Counted from the first letter of the stretch, positions 1 to 8,623 are shown. The stretch: 13,221 bases of DNA from Parietichytrium sp. I65-24A (GCA_012862575.1 BLSF01000087.1:115076-128296), one strand, 5' to 3'. Notes: a model not told the origin generated them from the sequence alone. Program-made: numbers and translations.

Positions 1-3
1 AGG

Positions 4-257
4 ATGGAGCAAGAGCGCAGTGCCGTCAGTGGTCTTGCGCCGTACAAAGTGGATACCCTCGAAAGAGCGTGTTGGGCGATTGATTGTGGCGCGGAGGCGG
101 TAGAGTAAGATTTGTTTGCACGTGTCAGATGTGGAGTAGACGCGACTCTGACAATTTGTGCCGCCTCTGAACCTAGGTTTGCTTGGCCGGAAGAATCTCA
201 GGTCACGAGAAAACTCGCCTTCCATGTTGCAGGGAGCAGGACACTTCGATGCTTAGT
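4..257 (+). other. Proposed 5' exons 1 and 2 of the first LRR gene
   Basis: Exon 1 (4-104) opens with ATG and ends in a GTAAGA donor at 105, leaving a phase-2 overhang. Exon 2 (177-257) follows CCTAG and ends at a GTGAGT donor. At 81 nt it is a whole number of codons and encodes a degenerate LRR ending in SRTLRCLV. The same layout occurs in the downstream paralogue: a short N-terminal exon containing a LER motif, then an LRR-like exon beginning with F. That match is the main support. Neither exon shows up as a long open frame, so the call rests on phase, splice sites and paralogue alignment. Confidence 0.55.
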
Positions 258-3200
258 GTGAGTCTTGAAACTGACGAAAGGAGGCTCGAAATGGATTTTG
301 TAGCAACCGTCTGACAAACTTATCCTCTTTCTCTGACAGTATTCGTGGAAATAAGTTTGACCCAATCACACTTGCAAGCGGACTTCAGGAGAATCGCTCC
401 TTGAGAGCTTTCACGTAAGTTCTTCCTTGACTTTTTAACAACCTTGATTGCAAGGGATACATTATCCGACTCGCCTTCTTGCTCATCAATTGTGCACTGT
501 GATTTTCCGCGTATAGTCTCTCGCACGTGGACATTGACGTAAATGCAGCATCGGCAATCGGTCGCGTGCTGGAGACGAGCAGTACCTTGACGGACTTGGG
601 GTACGTGCTGGCTTTACATAATCGTGTGAATGTAGGGAACCAACTTTTCCTCGTGGCTGACAAATTTTACTCATGCTCTGTAGTCTCATTCGAATAAAGT
701 GGTACACCCCTGAAGCAGGAACAGCAATTGGACGCGCGCTGGAACAAAATTCTAAGTTGACCGCTCTCGAGTATGCATGATCTTTACGAACGTATTCACT
801 CTTCGCGATGGTGAGCTGTTTTTCGTATTCGTGATTGTTACTAACAACTCACTTAGTTTTTTCATGAGCTGTATGAACGAAAAATGTGTCTCGGCGATAG
901 CTTGCGGGTTGGGGAGCAATAAAAGTTTAACGAGTCTCAAGTATGTCAGATTACCGTTGGACTCTTGCTCGCCGCAGGAACTCAATTGTTGGCTTTGAAC
1001 AACTAACTTTTTTAAGTTTGACCTTTTCGAACATAGTCTTGCATCAAATAATGCTCAGGCTAATGGCGCAAAAGATCTTGCGCGCGCGCTGTTACAAAAC
1101 ACTACACTCACTGTTCTGAAGTATGTTGACTTGTGACATTATCCCGTGTTGTACTGTTGATCGGTTGTTACTGAGCTTTATCGAACTGCTGTGACTCTCT
1201 CTTCTTTTTTGTACAGTCTTGCGGAAAACACAATTGGCACGGAGGGAGCCACGGCGATTGCTGGCGCTTTGAAGACAAACTCTGCTCTGACTAGTCTAAA
1301 GTGCGTTCTGTGCAAATGTTTTCGACTCGGCCACTTGTTCTGCGAATATTGTTTCTGACGCTGTACACATTCTTTAAATAGCCTCAGAGCGAACAGCATC
1401 GATGCAAGAGCGGCACCGGCAATCCGTCGTGCGTTGAGAAAGAGCGTTACGCTTACTTTTCTTTCGTAAGTTACTCTTCTGAATGCGTTCCAGTGCATCT
1501 TCTTTCTTTTCGCACGACGATTCTGACGCATCGCTGTGTGCAAATAGTCTCGCGGAAAACGAATTGAGCGCGAAAGGAGCTTCCGCAATTGGTCGCGCGT
1601 TGGAGAAGAACAAATCTCTAACGAGTCTCGAGTACGTCTGGCGTTGACGTACAGCTTGGTATGGTCCCGCCGTTCTGCCAATGAGGACGTCCATTCTCTC
1701 TGACAAGCTACCACTTCTCAACATGTTTAGTCTTTCGTCGTGCAAACTTGGACGCGGTTGGGCAATCTCAAAATTTGGAAATCAGATATGTAATTGCCCA
1801 TTCTTTGTTCCATTGGGACTCGATGGGTTTCATGCGATCGCTCGCGGGTTGAGTGTTAATACCACTCTGACAACTCTCGTGTAAGTACCGCAGCTTAAAA
1901 ATTGAAAACGTGTTGTGCCATACTTGACTGACAACGTGTTACTTGCACAGCCTGCAAACAAATGGAATCGGCATGAAAGAGGCAACATCGATTGGTCGTG
2001 CGATAGAGAAAAACACCACGCTGACGATTTTAGAGTGCGTCCAAAACCCTCTTTTTGGTTTGTGTATTTTGTCTCCTAGCAGTTCGTTCCCTGTACCTTG
2101 TGACTAACGATTTGACGCCTCGCAGTCTTGGGTGGAACAAGCTTGGTGCAAAAGGAGCTTTGGCAATCGCTCGCGCATTGAAAAACGGAACTGCGCTGAG
2201 AAAACTCGAGTAAGCTTTATGCGGCATTGTATCCTAGACGTGCCATTTCTTCCTCCATTGCTGACAATTCATTGCCGGCGACTAGTATTTCGAATAACGG
2301 GCTTGGGGTAGAAGGAGGTTCGGCAATCGCTCTTTCTTTGGAAAACAACACAGTGTTGGTGGAGCTGAGGTACGCTTTCCCTTTGAGCTGTCTTTGAGTT
2401 TTCAAAATCTGTACTCTTATAATTTTGATCATTATTTGCGTGGGTAGTCTTTGCGGCAATATAATTTACGATGCAGGTGCGTCAGCGATTGCTTACGCGT
2501 TGGAGAACAACAATGCGCTTCGCGCTCTCGAGTGAGTGGAATATTACTACTCTGCTATTTTTCCTTTATAATTTGTCCAGTGAACACTGACAAAGATTTT
2601 GGGGTGCCGGGAACCTAGTTTGAGTTACAACGCAATTCAGGACCAAGGGGTATCAGCGATAGGTCGTGCTTTGCGGAACAACAATGCACTGACTAGTCTC
2701 AAGTGAGTGCAGCTTTTGCAAAATCCCAGGAATTTCTATCTGTACAAGTGGCGCTGATGATCATGATCTGACCTTTATTCTGTCGCTTTGTTGTTCTGAG
2801 TAGCCTCGAGAGAAATTCTTTCGGCGAAGGGGCATCGGTGGTCGCAAGCGCGTTGGAGAACAACACTGGGCTAACTGAGCTCAAGTACGTGTGCAGATGG
2901 CCTTTTTCTTTTTCCAGCTTGTGGTAGTTTTGATTGACATATGATTTGTTTCTCAGTCTCGGGTACAATATTTTCATCAAGAACACATCGGCAGTAGCTT
3001 TCGGAACTCTTTAGAAATAAACAACGTGCTCAAAACCCTCGTGTAAGTGTTTACTTGCCATGGCTCTGGAGAAAAGAATTGCTATCAGGTGCAAACTGAC
3101 CATTCGTTGCTCTGTGTAGCTTGCGACAGAATCAGATTGGTGATGACGGAGCGCTTGCGCTTGGCCGCGCTTTGGCGCAGAACACCTCATTGACGAGTCT

Positions 3201-3974
3201 CGAGTACGTTTGAATTGTGGAAAGCGTCTCTGGCCAAGCATTTGTATTCCTTATGGTGCTGCTGGGCGTGCGACTAACCCACTTCTCTAAATAGTCTTGA
3301 TGAGAGCCGATTTGGCGAGATAGGAGGGATCGCACTCGCTTCTGCGCTCGAAAAGAATACTGCTTTGACGAGCCTTGCGTACGTGTAGATCTTATCGATG
3401 TCATTGGTTTGGGTGAGCTCATCTTCGCAGATTCACTTGTGAACTAATTTATCGCTTTTCCATAGTGTTTGTGGGTCTTCCGACAGCGCTGCGCCGCGCT
3501 TTGGTAGGAAAGGGGCAGAAGCATTCAGTCGCGCAATAGAGAAGAACAATTCGTTGACGTTTTTAAAGTAAGCGTGACATTAGCGTTGATGTTGCTCGTG
3601 AGAATATGCACCAAGGCACCGATTCGGTGATATTCAAATTGGGACGAACGCTCAATCTTTCTTGTGAGCTTTACCTGACGTATACGTGTTGTAAATTTAG
3701 TCTTTGTCATCACAGCATTGGTGGTGAAGGAGCATCCGCGCTTGCCCGCGCACTTCGGGGTAACTTCAAGCTAACTAATTTTCTGTACGTATGACGTCGT
3801 TCGAGGGAATGGTTTTGAATAACCCTTGCAGCCCTTTTGCTTGACTTTGGCTGATGATTAAATTTGTTCCTCTTTCTTCTTGGGTCTGGGGAGAGCAGAT
3901 ACTACGGGGGAAATTATATCGACGAGGAAGGATGTTCAGAGCTTGCTAATGCTCTAAGGAGAAAATTGGTGTAA
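4..3974 (+). CDS. Multi-exon LRR (ribonuclease-inhibitor type) protein, one repeat per exon; one exon frameshifted
   Basis: Spliced gene that I read as 23 exons: 4-104, 177-257, 340-414, 517-600, 684-770, 857-940, 1037-1120, 1217-1300, 1382-1465, 1548-1631, 1731-1880, 1951-2034, 2126-2209, 2286-2369, 2448-2531, 2619-2702, 2804-2884, 2957-3042, 3120-3203, 3295-3378, 3466-3567, 3701-3784, 3899-3974 (TAA stop at 3972). Every intron is GT..AG and phase 2. Fifteen exons are exactly 84 nt, each giving one 28-residue repeat of the form LxLxxNxIGxEGAxAIxxALxxNxxLTx, the LRR_RI / RanGAP-like class that forms a horseshoe for protein binding. About 670 residues are expected if exon 18 is read through. 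The ATG at 4 is the first in frame and exon 1 ends in phase 2 like the rest, but the true start could lie outside the window. No signal peptide, membrane segment or enzymatic domain is seen, so the product is probably intracellular. Repeats and introns are more diverged than in the downstream paralogue, suggesting an older array. The exon 18 frameshift makes the locus either a pseudogene, dependent on exon skipping, or a sequencing error. Exon calls for 3-23 are firm; exons 1-2 are less so. Confidence 0.8.
1731..1880 (+). other. Expanded LRR exon 11 (150 nt)
   Basis: This exon of the first LRR gene is 66 nt longer than the 84-nt standard but remains a multiple of three, with phase-2 ends. It starts with the usual TCTT and ends with the usual LTTL-type repeat end. 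The extra 22 residues fall between the LxLxxC strand and the AIARGL helix and include a hydrophobic, aromatic stretch around CPFFVPLGL. It could be a loop insertion in the solenoid. Alternatively, part of the exon may be an unrecognised short intron. Confidence 0.6.
2957..3042 (+). pseudogene. Frameshifted LRR exon 18 (86 nt)
   Basis: The acceptor (CTCAG before 2957) and donor (GTAAGT at 3043) are both good, but the exon is 86 nt and not divisible by three. Read from the normal phase it meets TAG soon after the GTL motif, near 3012. The last third of the exon reads as an ordinary LRR end (NNVLKTLV) in another frame. A single-base loss near 3000-3013 relative to an 87-nt exon explains this; a two-base gain relative to 84 nt is the alternative. 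Because both flanking introns are phase 2, skipping this exon would restore the reading frame. Confidence 0.75.
3466..3567 (+). other. Expanded LRR exon 21 (102 nt)
   Basis: Exon of the first LRR gene that is 18 nt (six residues) longer than standard, still in frame and with phase-2 ends. The extra residues (SSDSAAPRF region) follow the strand segment and precede the GRKGAEAFSRAIEKN helix, so this looks like a loop insertion in an otherwise normal repeat. Confidence 0.65.
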
Positions 3975-4286
3975 TCAGATTATGTATGTGCACGTGGGGG
4001 CTACAATGTTGATGTCGAGATAACATACCCAGCGTTGAACATCTGTTTACAGCTCGCCTTGGCATCTTCCCGGCCATTCAGGATGGTCTCGTTTGCTCCA
4101 GAACGGGTGCGAACGCTTCGACCCAACAAGTTCTGAAAACATTTCATCTTGGCGACTCTGATGCTCAAAAGTACTTTTTGCGGCAGTCTCGACTGTGAGT
4201 GAGCGTTTACTTTCCCAACGCAGTGTCGCGCATGTGCTCTTTGTTTCCTGGGAATAGCTCGGAGGTTCAGAATAATAATAAAAATA

Positions 4287-4422
4287 ACAAAGAACAAGAA
4301 GTGTCGAACTGCAAGTGGGAATTTGGCAGCATTCACAGTCAGCACAATAGAAGCTCCTGAAACGGAGGTTTTGCTCGTCTCTCAAAAAACACGGAAACGA
4401 AAAACGCCCAACGAAAGCAAGG
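4287..4422 (-). repeat. Short (internally deleted) copy of an unidentified repeat
   Basis: Two blocks here match two blocks of the longer copy at 4830-5372 in the same order. One block runs from CACAATAG (4343) to GCAAGG (4422). The other is an AACAAGAAGTGTCGAACTG-type segment (4287-4322) ending in AGTGGGAAT. In the longer copy these blocks are separated by about 380 extra bases. The strand is arbitrary. On the minus strand both copies keep a partly similar frame with several cysteines (FYCADCECC here, CYCVGSK there), which hints at a former coding sequence such as a transposon end. I cannot assign it. Confidence 0.45.
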
Positions 4423-4599
4423 TGCTTAGGTCTTAGCCACACTCCTATTTACTTGCTGGAAACTTGCTGGACAAGTACACCTTGCGAAGCTCGATTTCTC
4501 TGGAACCAAGGCGAGTTGTGAAATATAAAAGGCATCGATGGATTTCCTTTATCAAGATGTACTCAGAAACATCATTACTCGCAATGCCTCCGCTTTAAT

Positions 4600-4695
4600 C
4601 AAATTTCAGCCAAGGAGAAATTTGATCGAGCCGATGGTACTGATGCGTAAAATGCGTGCCAGGCACGCATTTCTGGCCTGGGGGCTCTAGCCCCC
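4600..4695. repeat. Cluster of three perfect inverted repeats
   Basis: Three hairpin-capable palindromes lie in under 100 bp. The first is CAAATTTC (4600-4607) with GAAATTTG (4617-4624). The second is AAATGCGTGCC (4650-4660) with its exact complement (4662-4672) around a single base. The third is GGGGGCT (4680-4686) with AGCCCCC (4689-4695) around two bases. The last two have almost no loop, so as DNA they favour cruciform or protein-binding roles over a normal RNA hairpin. Their function is unknown. Confidence 0.7.
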
Positions 4696-4829
4696 GTTGA
4701 TATTTCAAATTCTTGTTCACGCCACTCTTCTAGTAGCATGTTGTGAAAGAAACGGCAGTTGATGTCAGCGGGGAGATAAATTCGGAATCGGAAGATTCTT
4801 CAAACAAATGTAAACCAAGAAAAAATAAA

Positions 4830-5372
4830 AAAACAATGACAAGAAAAGTGTTGAACAGTGAGTGGGAATAAAAAAAAAGAACAAGAAAATGTTGAACAGT
4901 GAGTGGGAATATCTCCTCTGGCTGGGTGCTGAACAGCGCAGTTGAGCTTTTCAACGTGGTAATACTTCTTTCTTCCCTCGTGTACGATCTTCACGTGTAC
5001 CAGTTGCTTACAAAACAAACGAAAACAAAAGTTATGCCTTTCTACCTCACCGGAACCGCATCCAGTGACGTAGCATGCGAGCGTATCGTTCTTCTCATCA
5101 ACTTTCATCACCACGGTGTCACCCTTTGGGTTGAGGTAATGCGCGTGACCCGTTGTATTCTACAAGACAGCTACCAAAAGGGATTGTACCGATACCTGGC
5201 ACTCATTGTACACGCACGCGACCGTAGCATCCGTTCTTGGTAGTACTACATTTCCGACAGAGCAGCATGCCTTCCAGATTTTAGAACCAACACAATAGCA
5301 GCCCCTGAGATGGAACCATTGTTCGAATATTTTAAGAAACACAGGAACGCAAAATCCCGAACAAAAGCAAGG
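4830..5372 (-). repeat. Longer copy of the unidentified repeat with an internal direct repeat
   Basis: This holds the CACAATAG..GCAAGG block (5291-5372), diverged from 4343-4422. It also has two tandem copies, 41 bp apart, of a segment ending GTTGAACAGTGAGTGGGAAT (4850-4869 and 4891-4910). The third relative of that segment is at 4303-4322. The middle, on the minus strand, is open for about 100 codons (5114 to 4800) with Cys and basic residues, but I recognise no domain. A decayed mobile element is the simplest reading, without direct proof: no terminal inverted repeats or target-site duplications were found by eye. Confidence 0.4.
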
Positions 5373-5759
5373 TCTCCAAGGGAGCAACAGCAAGGACGTT
5401 CATCGTCAAGACATGTCAAGACGACAAAATGAAATTGGAGACTAGTTCGTTGTTATGTGAAATTCCTTGTTTTCTCAGGTTCCTTGTTCATTGGGTCTGC
5501 CTGAAAGGAATTGTCTGAAAGCACTACCGTACCAGTTGGCTACCGGTTCGTTCTACGTAGTGCCTAGCAAAAGTTGCTTGTTTTTGATACACAAAATTAT
5601 AACACTGACTATCATTCGAGAAAAGACCGCACGTTGCAACGAAAACGCATGCACGCGGACACACCGGAAAGACGCAGACAAAGGGTAGGGCATAGTCGCC
5701 CAGTGGAGGTTGCGACATTCACGCTTAAAGCATTTTAGAGGCTGGCACGACGGTAAAAG

Positions 5760-8427
5760 ATGGGCGAGAACGAAGACGTGGGAGTTTGGGTGGACTCGTT
5801 GGGCGAAGGACTGAACGCTCTCGAGCGAGAGGTGGCCGTGTGGTAAGTGAGGTGATGTCAGCTGAGTGAAAGTGCTGGCCAACTTGGTTTTCTGACGGTG
5901 CCTTTCCTTTCACGCACAGGTTCGAAGCTGGATGCGTGAATCAAGATGGAGCCCTCAAGGTGGCCGTGGCGCTCAATGGAAACAAAACGCTTCAACAATT
6001 GAGGTACGTTGTGCATGCGTTAGTGTTGTTGGGACAATCGAGCTAGTGCGTGTAATGTTGACGCCGGTCTGGTGAAAAAAAGCTCATTACCTTGCCTCGC
6101 GTTCTTTGACCTGGTGGCTGACGATTTCGTGTCTTTTACAATCAAATAGTCTTTCGAGCAATTATATTGGCGCTGAAGGAGCATCAGCGATCGGTCGCGC
6201 GTTGGAGAAGAACACTGCACTGACTTCGTTGAAGTACGTGTGACTTTGAAACCAGTTTGGTGAAAACGTTTAGCCACTTTGCTAAACTTTCTCGAACTTG
6301 TTGGCTGACGATTTCATGTCTTTTTTTATTGAAATAGTCTCATAGAAAGTGTAATTGGCGCCGAAGGAGCATCAGCGATCAGTCGCGCGTTTGAGAAGAA
6401 CACCGCGCTGACTGTGTTGAGGTACGCGTAATTTTGGCATCGATTTGACGAAAAGGTTTTATGCCTTCCTGAACCTTCTCGGGCTTTGTGGCTGACTATT
6501 TCATGTCTTTTTGTAATGAAAAAGTGTTGGAGCGAATGACATTGGCGCTGAAGGAGCATCAGCGATCGGTCGCGCATTGGAAAAGAACACTGCGTTGACT
6601 ACATTGGAGTACGTGCGACTTCGAGACCGACTTTGTGAAAATGTTTCGCACCTTGATAAACATTCTCGGACTTGGTGGCTGACGATTCTCATGCTTTTTT
6701 GGAACGAAACAGTCTTCGCCTCAACAACGTTGGCGCTGAAGGAGGATCGGCGATCGGTTGCGCGCTGGAGAAGAACACTGCGCTGACTAAATTCTAGTAC
6801 GTGCGACTTTGAGACCGGTTTGGTGAAAATGATTACTACCTTGCAGAACTTTCTCGGGCTTGGTGGCTGACAATGTCATGTCTTTTTGTAACGAGATAGT
6901 CTTGGTGGTAACCACATTGACGATGAAGGAGCATCAGCAATCGGTCGCGCGTTGGAGAAGAACACTGTGCTGACTACATTGAAGTACGTGTGACTTTGAC
7001 ACCGGTTCGGCGAAAATGTTTGTACCTTGCTAAGCTTTCTCGGACTTGGTGGNTTGGAGAAGAACACTGTGCTGACTACATTGAAGTACGTGTGACTTTG
7101 ACACCGGTTCGGCGAAAATGTTTGTACCTTGCTAAGCTTTCTCGGACTTGGTGGCTGACAATTTCATGCCTTCTACTAAATGAAACAGTCTTCAACAAAA
7201 TGAAATTGGCGATGAAGGAGCATCAGGGATAGGTCGCGGGTTGGAGACGAACACTGCGCTGACTTCGTTGGAGTACGTGTGACTTTGACACCGGTTTGGT
7301 GAAAGTATTTGTGCCTTGCTAAACTTTCCCGGATTTGGTGGCTGACGATCTCATGTCTTTTTGCGACGAAATAGTCTTATGAGCAATGAAATTGGCGTTG
7401 AAGGAGCATCAGCGATTGGTCGGGCGTTGGAGAAGAACACTGTGCTGACGACGTTGAAGTACGTGCGACTTTCTCAACATTTAGCATCTTGCTAAACTTT
7501 CTCAGACTTGGTGACTGACGATTTCAATGAACATGTCTCTTTCTAAATGAAATAGCCTTAGCGACAACTACATCGGTTTTAGAGGAGCATCAGCGATCGG
7601 TCGCGGGTTGGAGAAGAACACCGCCCTGACCTTGTTGAAGTACGCGTGTTTTTGACATCGATTTGGTGAAAGAAGAAGTTCTGTGCCTTGCTTATATTCT
7701 TTTCGACTTCTGTGACTGGCGATTTTCATGTTTTCTTTGTGACGAAACAGTCTTTACTGCAGCAACCTTGGCGATGAAGGAGTGTCAGCGATCTGTCGCG
7801 CGTTGGAGAAAAACACCGCGCTGACGTCGTTGGAGTACGTGTGACTTGAACTCGGTTTGGTTAAAAATTTAATATCTTTGTAACCTCGTGGCTGACGGAT
7901 TCATACCTATATTTGTATTAAAATAGTCTTCAAGAAAATGGAATTAGCGATGAAGGAGCATCGGCGATCTGTCACGCGTTGGAGAAGAACACCGCGCTGA
8001 CCTCGATGGAGTACGTGTGACTTAGACCCGGTTTGGTGAAAAAGTTTATTATTTTGGTAAACTCGTGGCTGACGGTTTCATGCCAATTTTTGTATTGAAA
8101 TAGTCTTGGCGAGAACTTCATCGGCGCTGTAGGAGCATCAGCGATCGGTCGCGCATTGGGGAAGAACACTGCGCTAACTTCGTTGGAGTACGTGTGACGT
8201 GGACTTTGGTTCAGCGGAGAAAATCAATAACCTTGCTAGAATTTTCTCAAACTTGGTGGCTGACAATTTCATTTCTGTATAAATGGAATAGTCTTTACGG
8301 AGACGACATTGGCGAAAATTGCGATGAAGGAGCATCAGTGATTGATCGCGCGTTAAAGAGGAGCACTGCGCTAGCTAGAGCAATGGAAATTATCAGACAC
8401 ATTCTGAAGTGCAAATTGTGCTCCTAG
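5760..8427 (+). CDS. Multi-exon LRR (ribonuclease-inhibitor type) protein with recently amplified repeat exons
   Basis: Fourteen exons: 5760-5842, 5920-6003, 6150-6233, 6338-6421, 6525-6608, 6713-6796, 6900-6983, 7189-7272, 7375-7458, 7556-7639, 7751-7834, 7927-8010, 8104-8187, 8292-8427 (TAG stop at 8425). Exon lengths sum to 1227 nt, an exact frame of 408 residues. All introns are GT..AG and phase 2. Exon 1 gives a 27-residue acidic leader beginning MGENEDVGVW. Exon 2 is a degenerate LRR. Exons 3-13 are eleven 84-nt, 28-residue repeats of near-constant form (IGAEGASAIGRALEKNTALT). The last exon adds a repeat with a short insertion and a basic, Cys-containing tail (HILKCKLCS). The protein should be a bare LRR horseshoe for binding another protein. 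No signal peptide, membrane helix, NB-ARC, kinase or GTPase domain is present, so it is likely intracellular. It is the paralogue of the gene ending at 3974, in the same orientation. Repeat number is uncertain because of the N at 7053. Confidence 0.88.
6150..8291 (+). repeat. Tandem array of exon-intron units, about 187 bp each
   Basis: From exon 3 onward each exon together with its intron repeats with a period of 176-195 bp, most often 187-188. Exons share long identical stretches (GCATCAGCGATCGGTCGCG). The introns are also conserved: donor GTACGTGTGACTTTGA, a middle CCTTGCTAAACTTTCTCGGA, then TTGGTGGCTGACGATTTCATG before AATAG. The 3' half of intron 2 (6004-6149) already shows the same sequence, marking where the amplified unit begins. 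Conservation of introns implies duplication or gene conversion recent enough that non-coding sequence has not drifted. Confidence 0.9.
6952..7154. other. Perfect 101-bp duplication around a single N (probable assembly join)
   Basis: Bases 6952-7052 are identical to 7054-7154, separated only by N at 7053. The copy covers the end of LRR exon 7 and most of the following intron. Removing one copy plus the N shortens that intron from 205 to 103 nt, matching its neighbours (102-104 nt). This is what two contigs with an unmerged overlap would produce. A real partial duplication, or missing repeat units in the gap, cannot be excluded. Confidence 0.85.
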
Positions 8428-8623
8428 GCCCATGCACGGTGCGTTGAGAGTTGTTGTCCCAAAGGAGGACAAAAGATTGCCATTCTTCAATCCTGACCGA
8501 ACCTAACCTAAGTGAGGTAGTGAGGAGGCTGTGATACGAGGTTATGACTGCCTAATCTGCCTGAGCCAGCCCGAGTCTGACCGTTCACAACCAGGGAAAA
8601 AGTAGAGTTCACGTGAGGATGAT
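8428..8623. other. Spacer after the second LRR gene
   Basis: No gene is seen. It contains one small inverted repeat, TTGTCC (8454-8459) with GGACAA (8467-8472), about 27 bp past the LRR stop codon. It also has a short AACCTAACCTAA run near 8504-8515, too brief to call telomeric repeat. Confidence 0.4.

Larger units (their letters stand above)
3975..5759. other. Spacer between the two LRR genes, no convincing gene
   Basis: About 1.8 kb without LRR exons. It contains A-rich stretches (4270-4300 and 4810-4890), a cluster of perfect inverted repeats at 4600-4695, and two diverged copies of an unidentified repeat (4287-4422 and 4830-5372). Open frames on both strands here are short, Cys/Phe-rich or low complexity, and I could not build a splice-consistent gene from them. 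The last few hundred bases before 5760 should hold the promoter and 5' leader of the second LRR gene, but I see no clear TATA box or other named element. Confidence 0.6.

Noticed and set aside
777-998. Plus-strand frame of 73 codons taken as a separate gene
   Set aside because: It is read-through of an intron into LRR exon 857-940 and is explained by the spliced gene. The same applies to the plus frames at 1681-1884, 3606-3794, 6577-6786, 6990-7232 and 8194-8427.
1178-1745. Minus-strand open frames of up to 178 codons over the first LRR gene
   Set aside because: They are antisense to well-defined LRR exons and repeat the same antisense motifs (SNARPIADAPSAP-like) wherever an exon lies. They are shadows.
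4001-4442. Minus-strand frames of 114 and 131 codons in the inter-gene spacer as genes
   Set aside because: They overlap each other and lie largely within a repeat, with no start context, splice support or recognisable domain.
6020-8169. Series of minus-strand frames across the second LRR gene
   Set aside because: All are mirror images of the repeated plus-strand exons and introns and have no independent support.
6150-8291. CRISPR-like regular repeat-spacer pattern
   Set aside because: The repeats are 84-nt coding exons with splice sites, and the 'spacers' are conserved introns. The organism is eukaryotic.
8504-8515. AACCTAACCTAA as a telomeric repeat
   Set aside because: Only two units, internal to the contig, with no further copies.
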